Shown in pieces: positions 53,170 through 62,056 of a stretch of DNA of 64,000 nucleotides. The stretch spans positions 12,086 through 76,085 of the forward strand of contig CAYMCZ010000011.1 in assembly GCA_964389285.1 (NCBI GenBank), written 5' to 3'. Position numbers and translations under genes: made by a program. Positions within the stretch are counted from its first letter, which is position 1. Every line of letters starts with the position of its first letter. The stretch is from Alectryocaccobium sp964389285. GTDB lineage: Bacteria; Bacillota; Clostridia; Lachnospirales; Lachnospiraceae. The notes under the pieces were generated by a model. It had not been told where the DNA came from. It searched no databases and worked only from the letters and a program-made list of their open reading frames with translations.

Positions 53170-53763
53170 TTAAAGATATCTTAATGAAAGCTTTAAGATT
53201 TTTTCAGGATCGCTGCTGCCTGATTCCGATGCCGCCTGTTTGGCCGCTTTTAAGGCTTCGGAAGCACTGTATCCGAGCATCATAAGTCCTTCGGCAGCTT
53301 CAGAAACCGCGTTTGAATCAAGCGGAAGCGCGTTTTCATCATCTCCGTAATCGATAATATGCGAAAAATCAAATTTATCTTTGAGCTCAAGAAGTATTTT
53401 CTGCGCGGTTTTTTTTCCTATTCCGGGAGCCTTGGACAGTTTTTTGTCGTCAGATGAGAGTACCGCAAATCTGAATTCATCCGCATTCATAAAAGACAAA
53501 ATGTTTATGGCGGCCTTCGGCCCTACACCGTTTACTCCTATCAGAAGTCTGAAAATATCGAGCTCATCCCGATTCAAAAAGCCGTAAAGCGTCAGAGAGT
53601 CTTCTTTAACGCTCAAATATGTATGAAATTTCAGATATTCCTGCAAACGAACCGAAGAAAGAAGGTTTGTCGGAACAAAAATCCTGAAGCCGATGCCGTC
53701 CCTGTCAAGTATTATACTGTCTTCGTTTATATCTTCTACCGTACCTTTTATATAACCTATCAT
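53170..53763 (-). CDS. ruvA: Holliday junction DNA-binding protein RuvA
   Basis: RuvA binds four-way junctions and targets RuvB to them. The 197-residue protein has the OB fold (1-65), two helix-hairpin-helix motifs (LIGVNGVGPKAAINIL, SKAPGIGKKTAQKIL) and domain III after about 145. Its 5' end faces yprB. Confidence 0.96.
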   Translation of the reverse strand: MIGYIKGTVEDINEDSIILDRDGIGFRIFVPTNLLSSVRLQEYLKFHTYLSVKEDSLTLYGFLNRDELDIFRLLIGVNGVGPKAAINILSFMNADEFRFAVLSSDDKKLSKAPGIGKKTAQKILLELKDKFDFSHIIDYGDDENALPLDSNAVSEAAEGLMMLGYSASEALKAAKQAASESGSSDPEKILKLSLRYL

Positions 53764-53859
53764 AATATATCCTATTTCGTTTTGACCGGAAGCTGCTGTA
53801 TGTGTTATCCTTAGTTTACATTTGATTTTTAATTATAACACATCGGTTGAGGTTTTCAA

Positions 53860-54966
53860 ATGTTCATTAAAAAGGATTTTAAAAAAAGCGAACTTGCTTC
53901 CCATATATGCATGCCGGAAAACACATTATTGTTTGATATAGAAACTTCAGGCCTTTCTTTTTCGGGTTCACACGTAACGGTCATAGGCGCAGGCTATGCC
54001 GATGGCGATCTTTTCAGCGTAATCCAGTTTTTCTGTGAGCACCCTGAAAACGAAAAGAACGTTATAACGGATTTTCTGAATCTCATGAAAAATTTCAGCA
54101 ATGTACTTCATTTTAACGGAAATTCATTTGATATACCTTATATCAGACAAAAGTGTATTAAATATGAACTTAAAGACCCTTTTGAAGGAAAAGAAAGCAT
54201 AGATCTGTTCCGTATAGCATGCAGATATAAAAACCTGCTCAGGTTAAAGGGACTCAAACAAAAAGAAATCGAAAAACAATGCCGTCTGGAAAGAAAAGAC
54301 ACTATCTCCGGCGCGGACTGCATAACCGCTTACAAAAAGTTCCTGTCCACGGGAGATGAAAACGCGAAAAACCTGCTCCTGCTTCATAACGAAGACGATA
54401 TTCTCGGGCTGTTCCTGCTGCATGGTTTTTATTCGTATCAGCTGTTTCAGGAACACGAAAACATAATTCCTGAATCTTCTGAAATAATTGATGAAGATAA
54501 CGAAAAATATCATGTAATAAGATTTATTCTTAAACCTCATATACCACTGCCCGTGCATTCATCGGGTAGTTATTATAATCTGGAGATAAAAGAAAACAGG
54601 GGTGTATTAATTATCAAAGGCTTATTCTGTCAGAGAAATTATTATTTTAATGACCATAAGGACTATTTTTATCTTCCTTCGGAGGATATAGCGATACACA
54701 AGAGCGTGGGAATATACGTGGACAGAAAAATGCGCCGGCAGGCTTCAAGAGAAAACTGTCGTGAAAAGAAGACCGATTATTTTTTCCCTCAGCCTGATGC
54801 GATCATAAATCCGGCTTTCAGACAAACCTATAAAAGCAGTCTTTCATGGTACGGCATTAAACATACGGAAAATCTTTCATCGGAAACACTCGCCCTTTTA
54901 ACGGCAAGCTTTATCCGATATGCCGTAACGTCATCCCGAAGAAAAAATCCGGATATAAAATTATAG
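53860..54966 (+). CDS. YprB-like ribonuclease H-fold exonuclease
   Basis: The 368-residue protein has a DEDD-type exonuclease signature: LLFDIETSGLSFSGSHVTVI (D-x-E), FNGNSFDIPYIRQK and HNEDDILGLFLLH. This matches YprB-like proteins, which lie next to dna/recombination genes in Firmicutes. The C-terminal third (about 230-368) is variable. No TPR repeats are evident. The substrate, probably single-stranded nucleic acid, is not known. Confidence 0.85.
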   Translation: MFIKKDFKKSELASHICMPENTLLFDIETSGLSFSGSHVTVIGAGYADGDLFSVIQFFCEHPENEKNVITDFLNLMKNFSNVLHFNGNSFDIPYIRQKCIKYELKDPFEGKESIDLFRIACRYKNLLRLKGLKQKEIEKQCRLERKDTISGADCITAYKKFLSTGDENAKNLLLLHNEDDILGLFLLHGFYSYQLFQEHENIIPESSEIIDEDNEKYHVIRFILKPHIPLPVHSSGSYYNLEIKENRGVLIIKGLFCQRNYYFNDHKDYFYLPSEDIAIHKSVGIYVDRKMRRQASRENCREKKTDYFFPQPDAIINPAFRQTYKSSLSWYGIKHTENLSSETLALLTASFIRYAVTSSRRKNPDIKL

Positions 54967-54970
54967 TTTA

Positions 54971-55003
54971 AAAAAGAGCTTCGAAATCCGCAAAGCTCTT
55001 TTT
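54971..55003. terminator. Terminator after yprB
   Basis: AAAAAGAGCTT (54971-54981) pairs with AAGCTCTTTTT (54993-55003). It ends yprB and, read in reverse, the convergent small membrane protein gene. Confidence 0.88.
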
Positions 55004-55009
55004 AAGAAT

Positions 55010-55243
55010 CTATTTTTTTTTGCTGTTTCTGTAATAATCTATACCTACGATCAGAATTACCGCGCCGAGTATAACTCCTATAAGCGTTGGGACGTTTATT
55101 ACCGTATCGTTGATTATAACAGAAAACCTTGGTATTAATTCAGGATCCAGACTTGATGCGGGAACAGCCCTCAAAATCGTCAGGATAATGCCTACACCGG
55201 TTGCTACCGCACCGAAAATAATATATGCGATTCCACTTTTCAC
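55010..55243 (-). CDS. Small two-helix membrane protein
   Basis: The 77-residue protein has two transmembrane segments (about 4-24 and 51-70) joined by a polar loop of 26 residues and ends in a basic KKK tail. I know no family for it. It is followed by a shared terminator. Confidence 0.65.
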   Translation of the reverse strand: MKSGIAYIIFGAVATGVGIILTILRAVPASSLDPELIPRFSVIINDTVINVPTLIGVILGAVILIVGIDYYRNSKKK

Positions 55244-55341
55244 AAAAACTACCCTCCAACTTTAATAAGTTGATCATGCCCGTATCGGCCTGATATGTTT
55301 AAGAGTGTAGTACATGGAAAAAGCAAAGTCAATAGATTAAT

Positions 55342-56073
55342 TCATTTTGCTGCACCGCATGCAGAGCAGGTATAACCCGATACAACGGTTTCATCCCATG
55401 CCTCTGATACCGTTACCGTCTCATAATGTCCCGTCGCCTCATGATGGATTGTGCCGGATATTTCAGACTGTGTCCCCGTCTGAACCTGCTCCCATACCAC
55501 GCCGTAAGCACCGTGTTTTATAAAATAATCAGCCGAATTATCCAGGTTCAGATGAAACTGCCATGCGCCGTATGTGTCAAAATCTTCCCCGCAGGCACAT
55601 CTGACTTTCTCAATGGTTTCATACACAGGAATCTCCGAATAAATGTTTTCATCATATGCCGGAGTATCCTCTACCCATACCTGCTTTGTCACCGCCTCAT
55701 GATGTACGACAGCCGTATGCGGTATCCAGGTATGCGTATGAGGACTTCCCGCAGAGTTTCCCGCGGGCGCTTCATTTATTTGCTCTTTATCAGTATATAA
55801 AGCATTTTCCGTTTTTTTATTATCGGCATTCTCTTCTTTGTCGTTCTTTTCAGAAGTATCCTGCTTTTCAGTTTTTACATCGCTTTTATTATCTGCCGCA
55901 GCCTTTTTCCCTGATTTTTCGGGTTTCTTTTTTTCAAGCTGTATTTCGCTTGAACTGCTTTCCGTAACCTCTTCCGATGAAAAGCAGCCCGAAAACAATG
56001 TCATTGCCGCCACTATGCATAGCAATACCGCCGTACCTTTCTTTATCTTCTGTATTCTGTTCTTATCATTCAT
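55342..56073 (-). CDS. Lipoprotein with C-terminal Cys/His-rich domain
   Basis: The 243-residue protein has a lipobox LFSGC, a long low-complexity Lys/Glu/Asp stalk (about 35-110) and a domain with HTHTWIPHTAVVHHEAV, CACGEDF and a terminal CSACG. The two CxC/CxxC pairs and surrounding His suggest a metal-binding or zinc-ribbon-like domain outside the cell. Its ATG overlaps the adhesin stop (ATGAATGA), so the two are translated together. Function unknown; perhaps an adhesin partner. Confidence 0.78.
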   Translation of the reverse strand: MNDKNRIQKIKKGTAVLLCIVAAMTLFSGCFSSEEVTESSSSEIQLEKKKPEKSGKKAAADNKSDVKTEKQDTSEKNDKEENADNKKTENALYTDKEQINEAPAGNSAGSPHTHTWIPHTAVVHHEAVTKQVWVEDTPAYDENIYSEIPVYETIEKVRCACGEDFDTYGAWQFHLNLDNSADYFIKHGAYGVVWEQVQTGTQSEISGTIHHEATGHYETVTVSEAWDETVVSGYTCSACGAAK

Positions 56074-59050
56074 GTATATTTTTCCTTCTGAAAACAGTAA
56101 CGAGCACAATAGTCGTGATAACAGACCCGATTATCAAAACAGCTCCGGCAAAGTTCAGACCTGAATTATCCGAAGTCCTGACTGTGTTTTTGAGTCTTTC
56201 GGCTGTTTTTTCTTTTTCCGGATAAGATATGCTCTGAGCTTCATCGTCTATATCGTTATGCGTGCAGACAGAAATGTCGTTACAGATCAGATCTTCAAAT
56301 ACCACTATACGTTTTCCGTAAAGCTTTGTGGAATCCAGCTCATATTTCAGTTCGACTTCACCCTCCGGATTTTCCGGAACAAATACGGTCTCGGCTCTGA
56401 CTTCTTTTCCGTCTGTAAGCAGCGGCTTCTTCGTATCTTTATCCATAAGAATTCCGGAAATTCCGTATTCTTTCCCCGGTATCAAATTGGAATATGTGAC
56501 GGTGTCGATGATTACCGCGTTTTGCCTGATGCTTCCGGTATGTCCGCCCGTATCTTTATCTTTCGCGGAAGTATGTATCTTTGGGAAATAAACCGTCTGG
56601 GCTTCATCATTTATATCCGCATGAACGGCTAATTCTTTTTCTTTATATATGAGAGTTTCAAAAGCAACCACGGTTTTCCCGGCAAAACGGGATGCGTCAA
56701 ATGTAAAACTTACCTCCGTGCTTCCTTCGGATTTTTCAGGTACAAACTCCGTTTCGGAAAGAATCTCAACTCCGTCCGCAAAAATCGCTTCTCCCGTTTC
56801 CTTGTCCATCAGCTGCCCTTTTAAAACATAGGATTCTCCCGGTATAAGGCCTTTATATTCCACGGTATCGATAAGGGTTATTTCTCCGTATGAACGGACC
56901 GATTTATCATTTGCAGTCTGATCTGCGGCTTTTGTGTGAATTTCCGGAATGTAAAGCGTCTGTTTTTCATCATTCAGATCAGAATGTTCCGCTCTCAGCG
57001 AATCGCCGTCATACAGTTTTTCCGTAATGACAAGCGTCTTTCCCGCAAAAAGACTTGTGTCTATGTTGTTAAAAGTCACATTAACGCTGCCGGAAGCTTT
57101 TTTCGGAACAAAGGCCTTTTCCGAAACCGCTATTATCTCATCGGTTGCGGGATCCACTATGGCGGCAGAAAGCCTGTACGTGGTCCTTTCGGGCGTAAGG
57201 TTTTTATATTCAACCACATCCGTAAAGGTTTCATTTTCGGAAACCGGCGCGGTTTGTTCGCCCGTGGAATTGAAATACGCCCGTGTTTGTATTTCTATGC
57301 TCATATTATTAATATTTCCCAGATGAAGCGTAACCGCATCTTCTGAAATATTAACCCTTATGCCTTTTATCAGATCCATCCCGAAGTTTGCTGCGCTTTG
57401 CAGTTCGTCTATTACGTATTCGCCATACGGAAGCGCTCCCCTGCCGTTATCGATCGCGCTCTCGGCACCGAACCAAACCCCGCTTTTTGAGTTTTTTCCT
57501 GCATTTGTATCATTTGTGTGAGGAGTTACCGATGCCGCGGTTGAAGCAAACCCGTTCTTATCCGTAACAATTATATGACTTTCTCCCGTTTCGACGGATG
57601 TAATGCTGAACCTGATACCGCCAAGTGCTTTTCCCGTGCGTTCGGATGTTTTTATCAGATCCAGATCTCCCCTTTTGGGCTGCTCTCCCACCGTATATCC
57701 GTTTTCGGGAATATTATCAACTACGATGCCGCCTGCGTCATAGCCTATTTTTACTACATACACTTTATCGTCAATAAGATACCCCTCCGGTGCCTTTGTC
57801 TCCTGTATGGTCAGATATCCGACCGGAAATACTGGCGCGCCAGTGCTTCCCAAATAAAAGCCGTCTCCTCTCACCTTATGCTCTTCGTCCGGCGTAATAA
57901 TGCCTCTTTCATCTGTTCTGAAAACCCATATATTCCGGCAGTTGTCATCTTTCAGCTCTTCTTCGGATTCTTTGTCATAATACTTAACCGTAAATTCCGC
58001 TCCGGCCACCGCTTTTGAGTTTTCAGTGTCGTTTTTTTTCAGCATTATCGCAACCGGATCGTTTATCGGAATATCGGCTGCGTTTATTTCCCTGGTCTCT
58101 CCGGCGTCTACTCTTGCGTTATATACTGTATTGTCGGTCAAATACCCTTTTGGAGCCTTTTTTTCCTTAACGTAATACTGTCCGGCGGCCAGTTCAACGG
58201 TATTTGAATTACCGGCCGCATCCGTCGTCAGAGACGCAACCTCGTTTGTACATTCAATATCGGTATAAACACCGTATTGCGCTCCATACAGCGAATAACA
58301 GCTGTTGCCTTCGGTTATCTGCGGTATCGCGCTTCGTTTCAACAGCAGCACTTTTCCGTTTTTGGCCTGCGGCTCGTATTCCATCCATACGATATCCTGA
58401 TAACTTGAATTGACGCCAGAACAAAAACAAATATAAGCATAATAGTCGTCTATCAGTTCTTTTTGCTGCTGATAAACTATCGGCAGCGCATTATCTACCA
58501 CGTTTCTGATCCCTGCCTGAAGCTCGGAACCTACAAACGAGAGACGTCCGGTATATACGTAAGCTATGGCTATATGCGCAAGGCAGTAAGCACTGTCGGC
58601 GTCGTTTGGTCCCCATATCGTAGTATGATAGCTTTCCCATAAAGGCCCCTGCGGCTGACAGGCAAGCAGGGTTTTTATTCTCCAGTCGTTGTATTCATGT
58701 ATCGCAAAATTACCCCTTGGAGTATGATTTTCGGCAATAGCACACTGTCCGTTATGTACGCCGGCAGATGTGGTTACGTAAAACCATCTTGTCATCCAGT
58801 TCCCGTAATAATAGTATCTGGATTCATCAACCGAAATAACAGCCGTTCCGCCCGCTTCCTGAGCTGACAGCTCTTCGTCCGCACCTTCTCCCTCCAAAAA
58901 GGCGGTACCCACCTGCTCTCCTATGTATTCATAGCCCGGCAGATATACGCCATCTTCAGATTCCGCAAGCGCGTCCGCCGATAATCCGCAGCATAACACC
59001 GCCGCTGAAAGCAGCGCGGACAGTCTTTTTATTAATCTTCCCTTTTTCAT
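56066..59050 (-). CDS. Thioester/VaFE-repeat surface adhesin
   Basis: The 994-residue protein has a Sec signal (cleaved after Ala29) and a thioester domain (about 75-235) with candidate bond residues Cys103 and Gln218 (YQDIVW). SpaA/Cna-B-like beta domains (about 230-590) and three VaFE-type repeats (about 600-920, with VITEKL, VAFETL and VFEDL) follow. Such proteins are covalent host-attachment pilins or fibrils. The end has a transmembrane helix and a basic tail, but no canonical LPxTG: only NTVRTSDNSG stands before the helix. It is preceded by an AGGAGG and a hairpin. Confidence 0.88.
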   Translation of the reverse strand: MKKGRLIKRLSALLSAAVLCCGLSADALAESEDGVYLPGYEYIGEQVGTAFLEGEGADEELSAQEAGGTAVISVDESRYYYYGNWMTRWFYVTTSAGVHNGQCAIAENHTPRGNFAIHEYNDWRIKTLLACQPQGPLWESYHTTIWGPNDADSAYCLAHIAIAYVYTGRLSFVGSELQAGIRNVVDNALPIVYQQQKELIDDYYAYICFCSGVNSSYQDIVWMEYEPQAKNGKVLLLKRSAIPQITEGNSCYSLYGAQYGVYTDIECTNEVASLTTDAAGNSNTVELAAGQYYVKEKKAPKGYLTDNTVYNARVDAGETREINAADIPINDPVAIMLKKNDTENSKAVAGAEFTVKYYDKESEEELKDDNCRNIWVFRTDERGIITPDEEHKVRGDGFYLGSTGAPVFPVGYLTIQETKAPEGYLIDDKVYVVKIGYDAGGIVVDNIPENGYTVGEQPKRGDLDLIKTSERTGKALGGIRFSITSVETGESHIIVTDKNGFASTAASVTPHTNDTNAGKNSKSGVWFGAESAIDNGRGALPYGEYVIDELQSAANFGMDLIKGIRVNISEDAVTLHLGNINNMSIEIQTRAYFNSTGEQTAPVSENETFTDVVEYKNLTPERTTYRLSAAIVDPATDEIIAVSEKAFVPKKASGSVNVTFNNIDTSLFAGKTLVITEKLYDGDSLRAEHSDLNDEKQTLYIPEIHTKAADQTANDKSVRSYGEITLIDTVEYKGLIPGESYVLKGQLMDKETGEAIFADGVEILSETEFVPEKSEGSTEVSFTFDASRFAGKTVVAFETLIYKEKELAVHADINDEAQTVYFPKIHTSAKDKDTGGHTGSIRQNAVIIDTVTYSNLIPGKEYGISGILMDKDTKKPLLTDGKEVRAETVFVPENPEGEVELKYELDSTKLYGKRIVVFEDLICNDISVCTHNDIDDEAQSISYPEKEKTAERLKNTVRTSDNSGLNFAGAVLIIGSVITTIVLVTVFRRKNIHE

Positions 59051-59065
59051 TCGTCCTCCTTTGCA

Positions 59066-59089
59066 AAAAACAGCCGTTAAAGCCGTTTT
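59066..59089 (-). promoter_or_regulatory. Terminator-like hairpin in the adhesin leader
   Basis: On the minus strand AAAACGGC pairs with GCTGTTTT (one G-U wobble) around a 7-base loop and is followed by further T residues, ending just before GCAAAGGAGG, the adhesin ribosome-binding site. It could act as an attenuator or hide the ribosome-binding site. Confidence 0.5.
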
Positions 59090-59108
59090 GAGATGATTTA
59101 TTGATTAA

Positions 59109-59137
59109 ATAATTGCATCCCGCAAGAGTGGATTCAA
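59109..59137 (-). promoter_or_regulatory. Candidate adhesin promoter
   Basis: On the minus strand TTGAAT (59132-59137) and AATTAT (59109-59114) are 17 bases apart. The -35 box lies inside the first unit of the 10-bp repeat array, so binding there could activate or block polymerase. The -10 match is weak. Confidence 0.4.
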
Positions 59138-59171
59138 GGTCAGATCAGGTTAAATCAGGACAGATCAGGAC
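59132..59171. repeat. 10-bp phased tandem repeats upstream of the adhesin
   Basis: Four direct 10-mers in a row: ATTCAAGGTC, AGATCAGGTT, AAATCAGGAC, AGATCAGGAC. The spacing of one helical turn puts all units on the same face of DNA. Consensus ANATCAGGAC. The same pattern recurs upstream of the regulator gene next door. Confidence 0.85.
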
Positions 59172-59186
59172 GGGGTTTTGATATGG

Positions 59187-59732
59187 TCAGATACGCTTTT
59201 TATATTCATTTATCACAATTTCAATGCCTTTTTTCTGCATTGCTTTAATCTTGGAAATAGAACATCCCAACTCGGCCGCAAGCTCGTCACAGGCCGCGCT
59301 CCATGTTTCCACATTTGAATTTCTGTTTTCGTAAAGTCTTCCCAGGACATGTTTATATTTCAGCGGGAGCGCGTTATAGCAGCTCCAGATCTTATCATTG
59401 CGCTTACTGATGTTAAGATTCGTTTCGATCGCAGATCTGAGATCATTAATACATTCCATATATTTTTTCTCAGCTTTACGTACTGTTTCGGCCGAATCGT
59501 AACTGTCAAAGTTTTCATTATAAACTGATATTTCTTTAGGCAGATTCCTGTATAGCGCAGCTGACTCTCTGCATGTTTCAATCATTGTCTTTTTGTCGAG
59601 AAGCGTGTTCCATAACGAAATAAGTGATTTGCTTAATTCATCGGAATATATACTGTAATTGCTGATAACGTCCTTAATATCCGCTTCAGTTATATTTTCA
59701 GATGAATCAAGCTCGTATTCTTCTTTTAGCAT
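59187..59732 (-). CDS. Sigma-region-4-like regulator
   Basis: The 181-residue protein has a helical N-terminal part (1-115) and, at about 120-181, LPLKYKHVLGRLYE and ELAAELGCSISKIKAMQKKG, closely resembling the region-4 helix-turn-helix of sigma-70 factors. No clear region 2 is present, so it may be a partial sigma-like activator. The ATG at 59732 has AAGGAG six to seven bases upstream. It lies just upstream of the adhesin gene, and repeats of similar sequence stand before both, so it probably binds them. Confidence 0.72.
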   Translation of the reverse strand: MLKEEYELDSSENITEADIKDVISNYSIYSDELSKSLISLWNTLLDKKTMIETCRESAALYRNLPKEISVYNENFDSYDSAETVRKAEKKYMECINDLRSAIETNLNISKRNDKIWSCYNALPLKYKHVLGRLYENRNSNVETWSAACDELAAELGCSISKIKAMQKKGIEIVINEYKKRI

Positions 59733-59838
59733 ACAAATCTCCTTATGTTTTATGTAAACAATACCGAAAGTCGTAAAGATCTGAAAATCTCTTTGTGTAA
59801 ACCGATAAGAATAATAAAAGTCCCCTTCTAAGAAAGAG

Positions 59839-59867
59839 ATTTTGTCACACATAATGAAACATGTCAA
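59839..59867 (-). promoter_or_regulatory. Promoter of the sigma-like regulator
   Basis: On the minus strand TTGACA (59862-59867) and CAAAAT (59839-59844) are 17 bases apart. The repeat array starts one base upstream of the -35 box, the position expected for an activator, and the leader to the ATG is about 100 bases. Confidence 0.6.
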
Positions 59868-59868
59868 T

Positions 59869-59928
59869 AATTTTGACCCAAATAAGACTAATCAGACCCG
59901 ATTTGACCTAAATAGACCCGGTTAGTCC
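59869..59928. repeat. 10-bp phased repeats upstream of the sigma-like regulator
   Basis: Six 10-mers: AATTTTGACC, CAAATAAGAC, TAATCAGACC, CGATTTGACC, TAAATAGACC, CGGTTAGTCC. Most end in GACC with the preceding bases AT-rich. TAATCAGACC aligns with AGATCAGGAC from the adhesin array at seven of ten positions, in the same orientation. The array abuts the regulator's -35 box. Confidence 0.8.
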
Positions 59929-60014
59929 GATACGTATCATAATCAACTTAAAGACGAAAAAGGATTTAATAATAATAAAAATACCAAATAAAACTGGTAA
60001 TTATTTTTTGAAAC

Positions 60015-60023
60015 TGTTATAAT
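60015..60023 (+). promoter_or_regulatory. Extended -10 promoter of gap
   Basis: TG-T-TATAAT (TATAAT at 60018-60023) is a consensus extended -10 element; no good -35 is seen. The leader of about 90 bases ends in AGGAGG before the ATG. Confidence 0.6.
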
Positions 60024-60120
60024 CTTTTAGGATAAATAAAAACGCCTTATTTTTTTTGAGTATACAGTTTTGTTTAACTCTTAAAAACCAGCCATAGGCG
60101 TATAATAGGAGGATCAAAGA

Positions 60121-61146
60121 ATGGCTATTAAATTAGGTATCAACGGTTTTGGACGTATTGCCAGACTTCTTCTCAGGGATTATTTTTCAAGAAACGATCT
60201 GGCAGATGTAGAAATCAGCGCAATCAACTATAGAAATGCTGATATTCCACGTATGGCTTATGCCTTTAAATACGATTCTGTATTCGGAAGGTTCAACGGT
60301 ACCGTTGAAGCTGCGGAAGACGGAATTATCATTAACGGTACATTTATCAAAGTTCTTACCGAAGAAGACCCGGCTAAGATCGACTGGGCTTCCACAGGCG
60401 CTGAATATATAATCGAGTCCACAGGCGCATACACAAAAATGGAAGAATGCCGTATGCATCTTGTCGGCGGCGGTAAAAAAGTTATCCTTACAGCTCCCGG
60501 CAAAGACAAAGGCTTCCCTACATTTGTTATGGGTGTAAATAACGAAACTTACACATCCGATCTGGAAGTTATTTCAAACGCTTCCTGTACGACAAACTGT
60601 CTTGCGCCGCTCGCAAAGGTTGTTCATGACAAATTCGGCATCAAAGAAGGTCTTATGACTACTATCCATGCTTCCACTTCTAAACAGAAAACGGTTGACT
60701 CCAAAGCAAAAGACTGGCGTGTAGGCCGCAGTGTATACAACAACATCATTCCTACTACTACCGGCGCAGCTAAAGCGGTAGGCATCGTTATTCCCGAGCT
60801 CGAAGGTAAACTTACGGGCATGAGCATGCGCATCCCCGCTCCCGACGTTTCGCTGGTTGACCTTACATGTACTCTTAATACACCGGCTACATACGAAGAT
60901 ATCTGCGCGGCGGTCAAAGAGGCAAGCGAAACGACAATGAAAGGCATTATCGAATACAATGAAGACGCTCTCGTTTCCGGCGATATCCGCGGATGCACCG
61001 AAACCTGCGTTTTTGACGCTACGGCAGGCATAATGCTGAACGAAACATTCGTTAAACTTATCGCATGGTATGACAACGAATTCGGTTACGCAAGCAAAAC
61101 CCTTGACCTCGCTGTTTACGCAGCAAGAAAAGACGCTTCCGCATAA
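60121..61146 (+). CDS. gap: Glyceraldehyde-3-phosphate dehydrogenase
   Basis: The 341-residue glycolytic enzyme has the NAD-binding start LGINGFGRIARLLLRDY, the catalytic NASCTTNCLAPLAK (Cys near 157) and WYDNEFGYASKTL. Length is typical. Codon use is that of a highly expressed gene. It has its own promoter and a strong terminator, so it is not in an operon with other glycolytic genes. Confidence 0.97.
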   Translation: MAIKLGINGFGRIARLLLRDYFSRNDLADVEISAINYRNADIPRMAYAFKYDSVFGRFNGTVEAAEDGIIINGTFIKVLTEEDPAKIDWASTGAEYIIESTGAYTKMEECRMHLVGGGKKVILTAPGKDKGFPTFVMGVNNETYTSDLEVISNASCTTNCLAPLAKVVHDKFGIKEGLMTTIHASTSKQKTVDSKAKDWRVGRSVYNNIIPTTTGAAKAVGIVIPELEGKLTGMSMRIPAPDVSLVDLTCTLNTPATYEDICAAVKEASETTMKGIIEYNEDALVSGDIRGCTETCVFDATAGIMLNETFVKLIAWYDNEFGYASKTLDLAVYAARKDASA

Positions 61147-61166
61147 TAATTTTTGCTTTCATTTTT

Positions 61167-61194
61167 GAGACTGTCAAATTATTTTGGCAGTCTC
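61167..61194 (+). terminator. Terminator of gap
   Basis: GAGACTGTCAAA (61167-61178) pairs with TTTGGCAGTCTC (61183-61194) through a G-U wobble, and is followed by a T-rich tail. Confidence 0.85.
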
Positions 61195-61277
61195 TTATAA
61201 TTATTCTGTTTAATATTTTCGCTTTTTTTTCCTAAATTTAGCTATTATTATTTTTCAAATAACGGAGATCAATTATT

Positions 61278-61982
61278 ATGGATATTCTCAGAAAAGAACT
61301 GTCAGAGATGAGTATTGACAGTTTGCTTGATGTTGCAACCAGGGACGGAGGCTTTGCAAAAGAAATATTGCTCGGCCTGAAAAACTGTAAAAACGCCGTC
61401 GGGCTTGATATTACCGATAAAATGTTCGATAAAGGAAAAGAGAAATGTGCAGGACTTCCTATAGAGTTCGTTGTCGGAGATGCCTGTGACATCCCTTATG
61501 AAGACGAAAGCTTTGATATAGTTTCCATAGGTAATTCTCTGCATCATATACCGGATATAGGAAAAATGCTGAATGAAATTAAAAGAGTATTAAAACCGGA
61601 CGGCCTCTTTATCATCGGTGAGATGTATAACGACAACCAGCCAAAAGGTTCTCTCACACACTGGATCCTTCACGATATAGATTGTGAAATGCATACTCTT
61701 GACGAAAAATACCACAATAACACATATTCAAAACCGGTAATATTAAATCTGATCAAAAACGCGGGGTTTAGTATTAAAAAAACTTTTACATACTTTATAG
61801 ACGATGAAAAAGTGACGGCAAAACTGATTGAACGCATACTGGCCGTTCCCGCCAATCTCGCCCGTTATAAGGATACGCCGCGGTATGCGCTGCTCGCTGC
61901 CAAAGCACTCTGGCTTGAAAATGAATACGCCGCAAACGGCGTCAAATCTGCAGAACAGTATATTATCTTCGCTAAAAAATAA
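61278..61982 (+). CDS. Class I SAM-dependent methyltransferase
   Basis: The 234-residue protein has a Rossmann-like methyltransferase fold: LLDVATRDGGFAKEIL (SAM-binding motif I), VVGDACDIPYEDESFDIVS (motif II/III) and a LKPDGLFIIGEMY strand. It resembles UbiE/arsenite-type or generic methyltransferases, and the substrate is unknown. GGAG stands before the ATG. It follows gap after a terminator and is convergent with glyA. Confidence 0.83.
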   Translation: MDILRKELSEMSIDSLLDVATRDGGFAKEILLGLKNCKNAVGLDITDKMFDKGKEKCAGLPIEFVVGDACDIPYEDESFDIVSIGNSLHHIPDIGKMLNEIKRVLKPDGLFIIGEMYNDNQPKGSLTHWILHDIDCEMHTLDEKYHNNTYSKPVILNLIKNAGFSIKKTFTYFIDDEKVTAKLIERILAVPANLARYKDTPRYALLAAKALWLENEYAANGVKSAEQYIIFAKK

Positions 61983-62002
61983 AATTTTTGTTCTGTACTA
62001 AA

Positions 62003-62040
62003 ACGGGGCTGCCGCAATTTGCAAATTGCAACAGCCCCGT
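62003..62040 (-). terminator. CTGTCGCA-like hairpin after glyA
   Basis: ACGGGGCTGCCGCAATTTG (62003-62021) and its near-perfect complement (62022-62040) form a 19-bp stem. The two mismatches become G-U pairs when read as minus-strand RNA, so it belongs to the glyA transcript, ending 17 bases past its stop. Confidence 0.8.
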
Positions 62041-62056
62041 AATACTTACACTATCT

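Larger units (their letters stand above)
59733..60120. other. 388-bp divergent spacer before gap
   Basis: The spacer holds the leader (about 100 bases) and promoter of the regulator on the minus strand, the six-unit 10-bp repeat array (59869-59928), and the extended -10 promoter and about 90-base leader of gap on the plus strand. The segment 59930-60005 is AT-rich and shows no further signal I can name. Confidence 0.7.

Noticed and set aside
59132..59928. CRISPR array
   Set aside because: The repeats are contiguous 10-mers without spacers and no cas gene is present.
56066..60120. Prophage or integrative element around the adhesin
   Set aside because: No integrase, attachment-site duplication or phage gene is seen; base composition matches the flanks.
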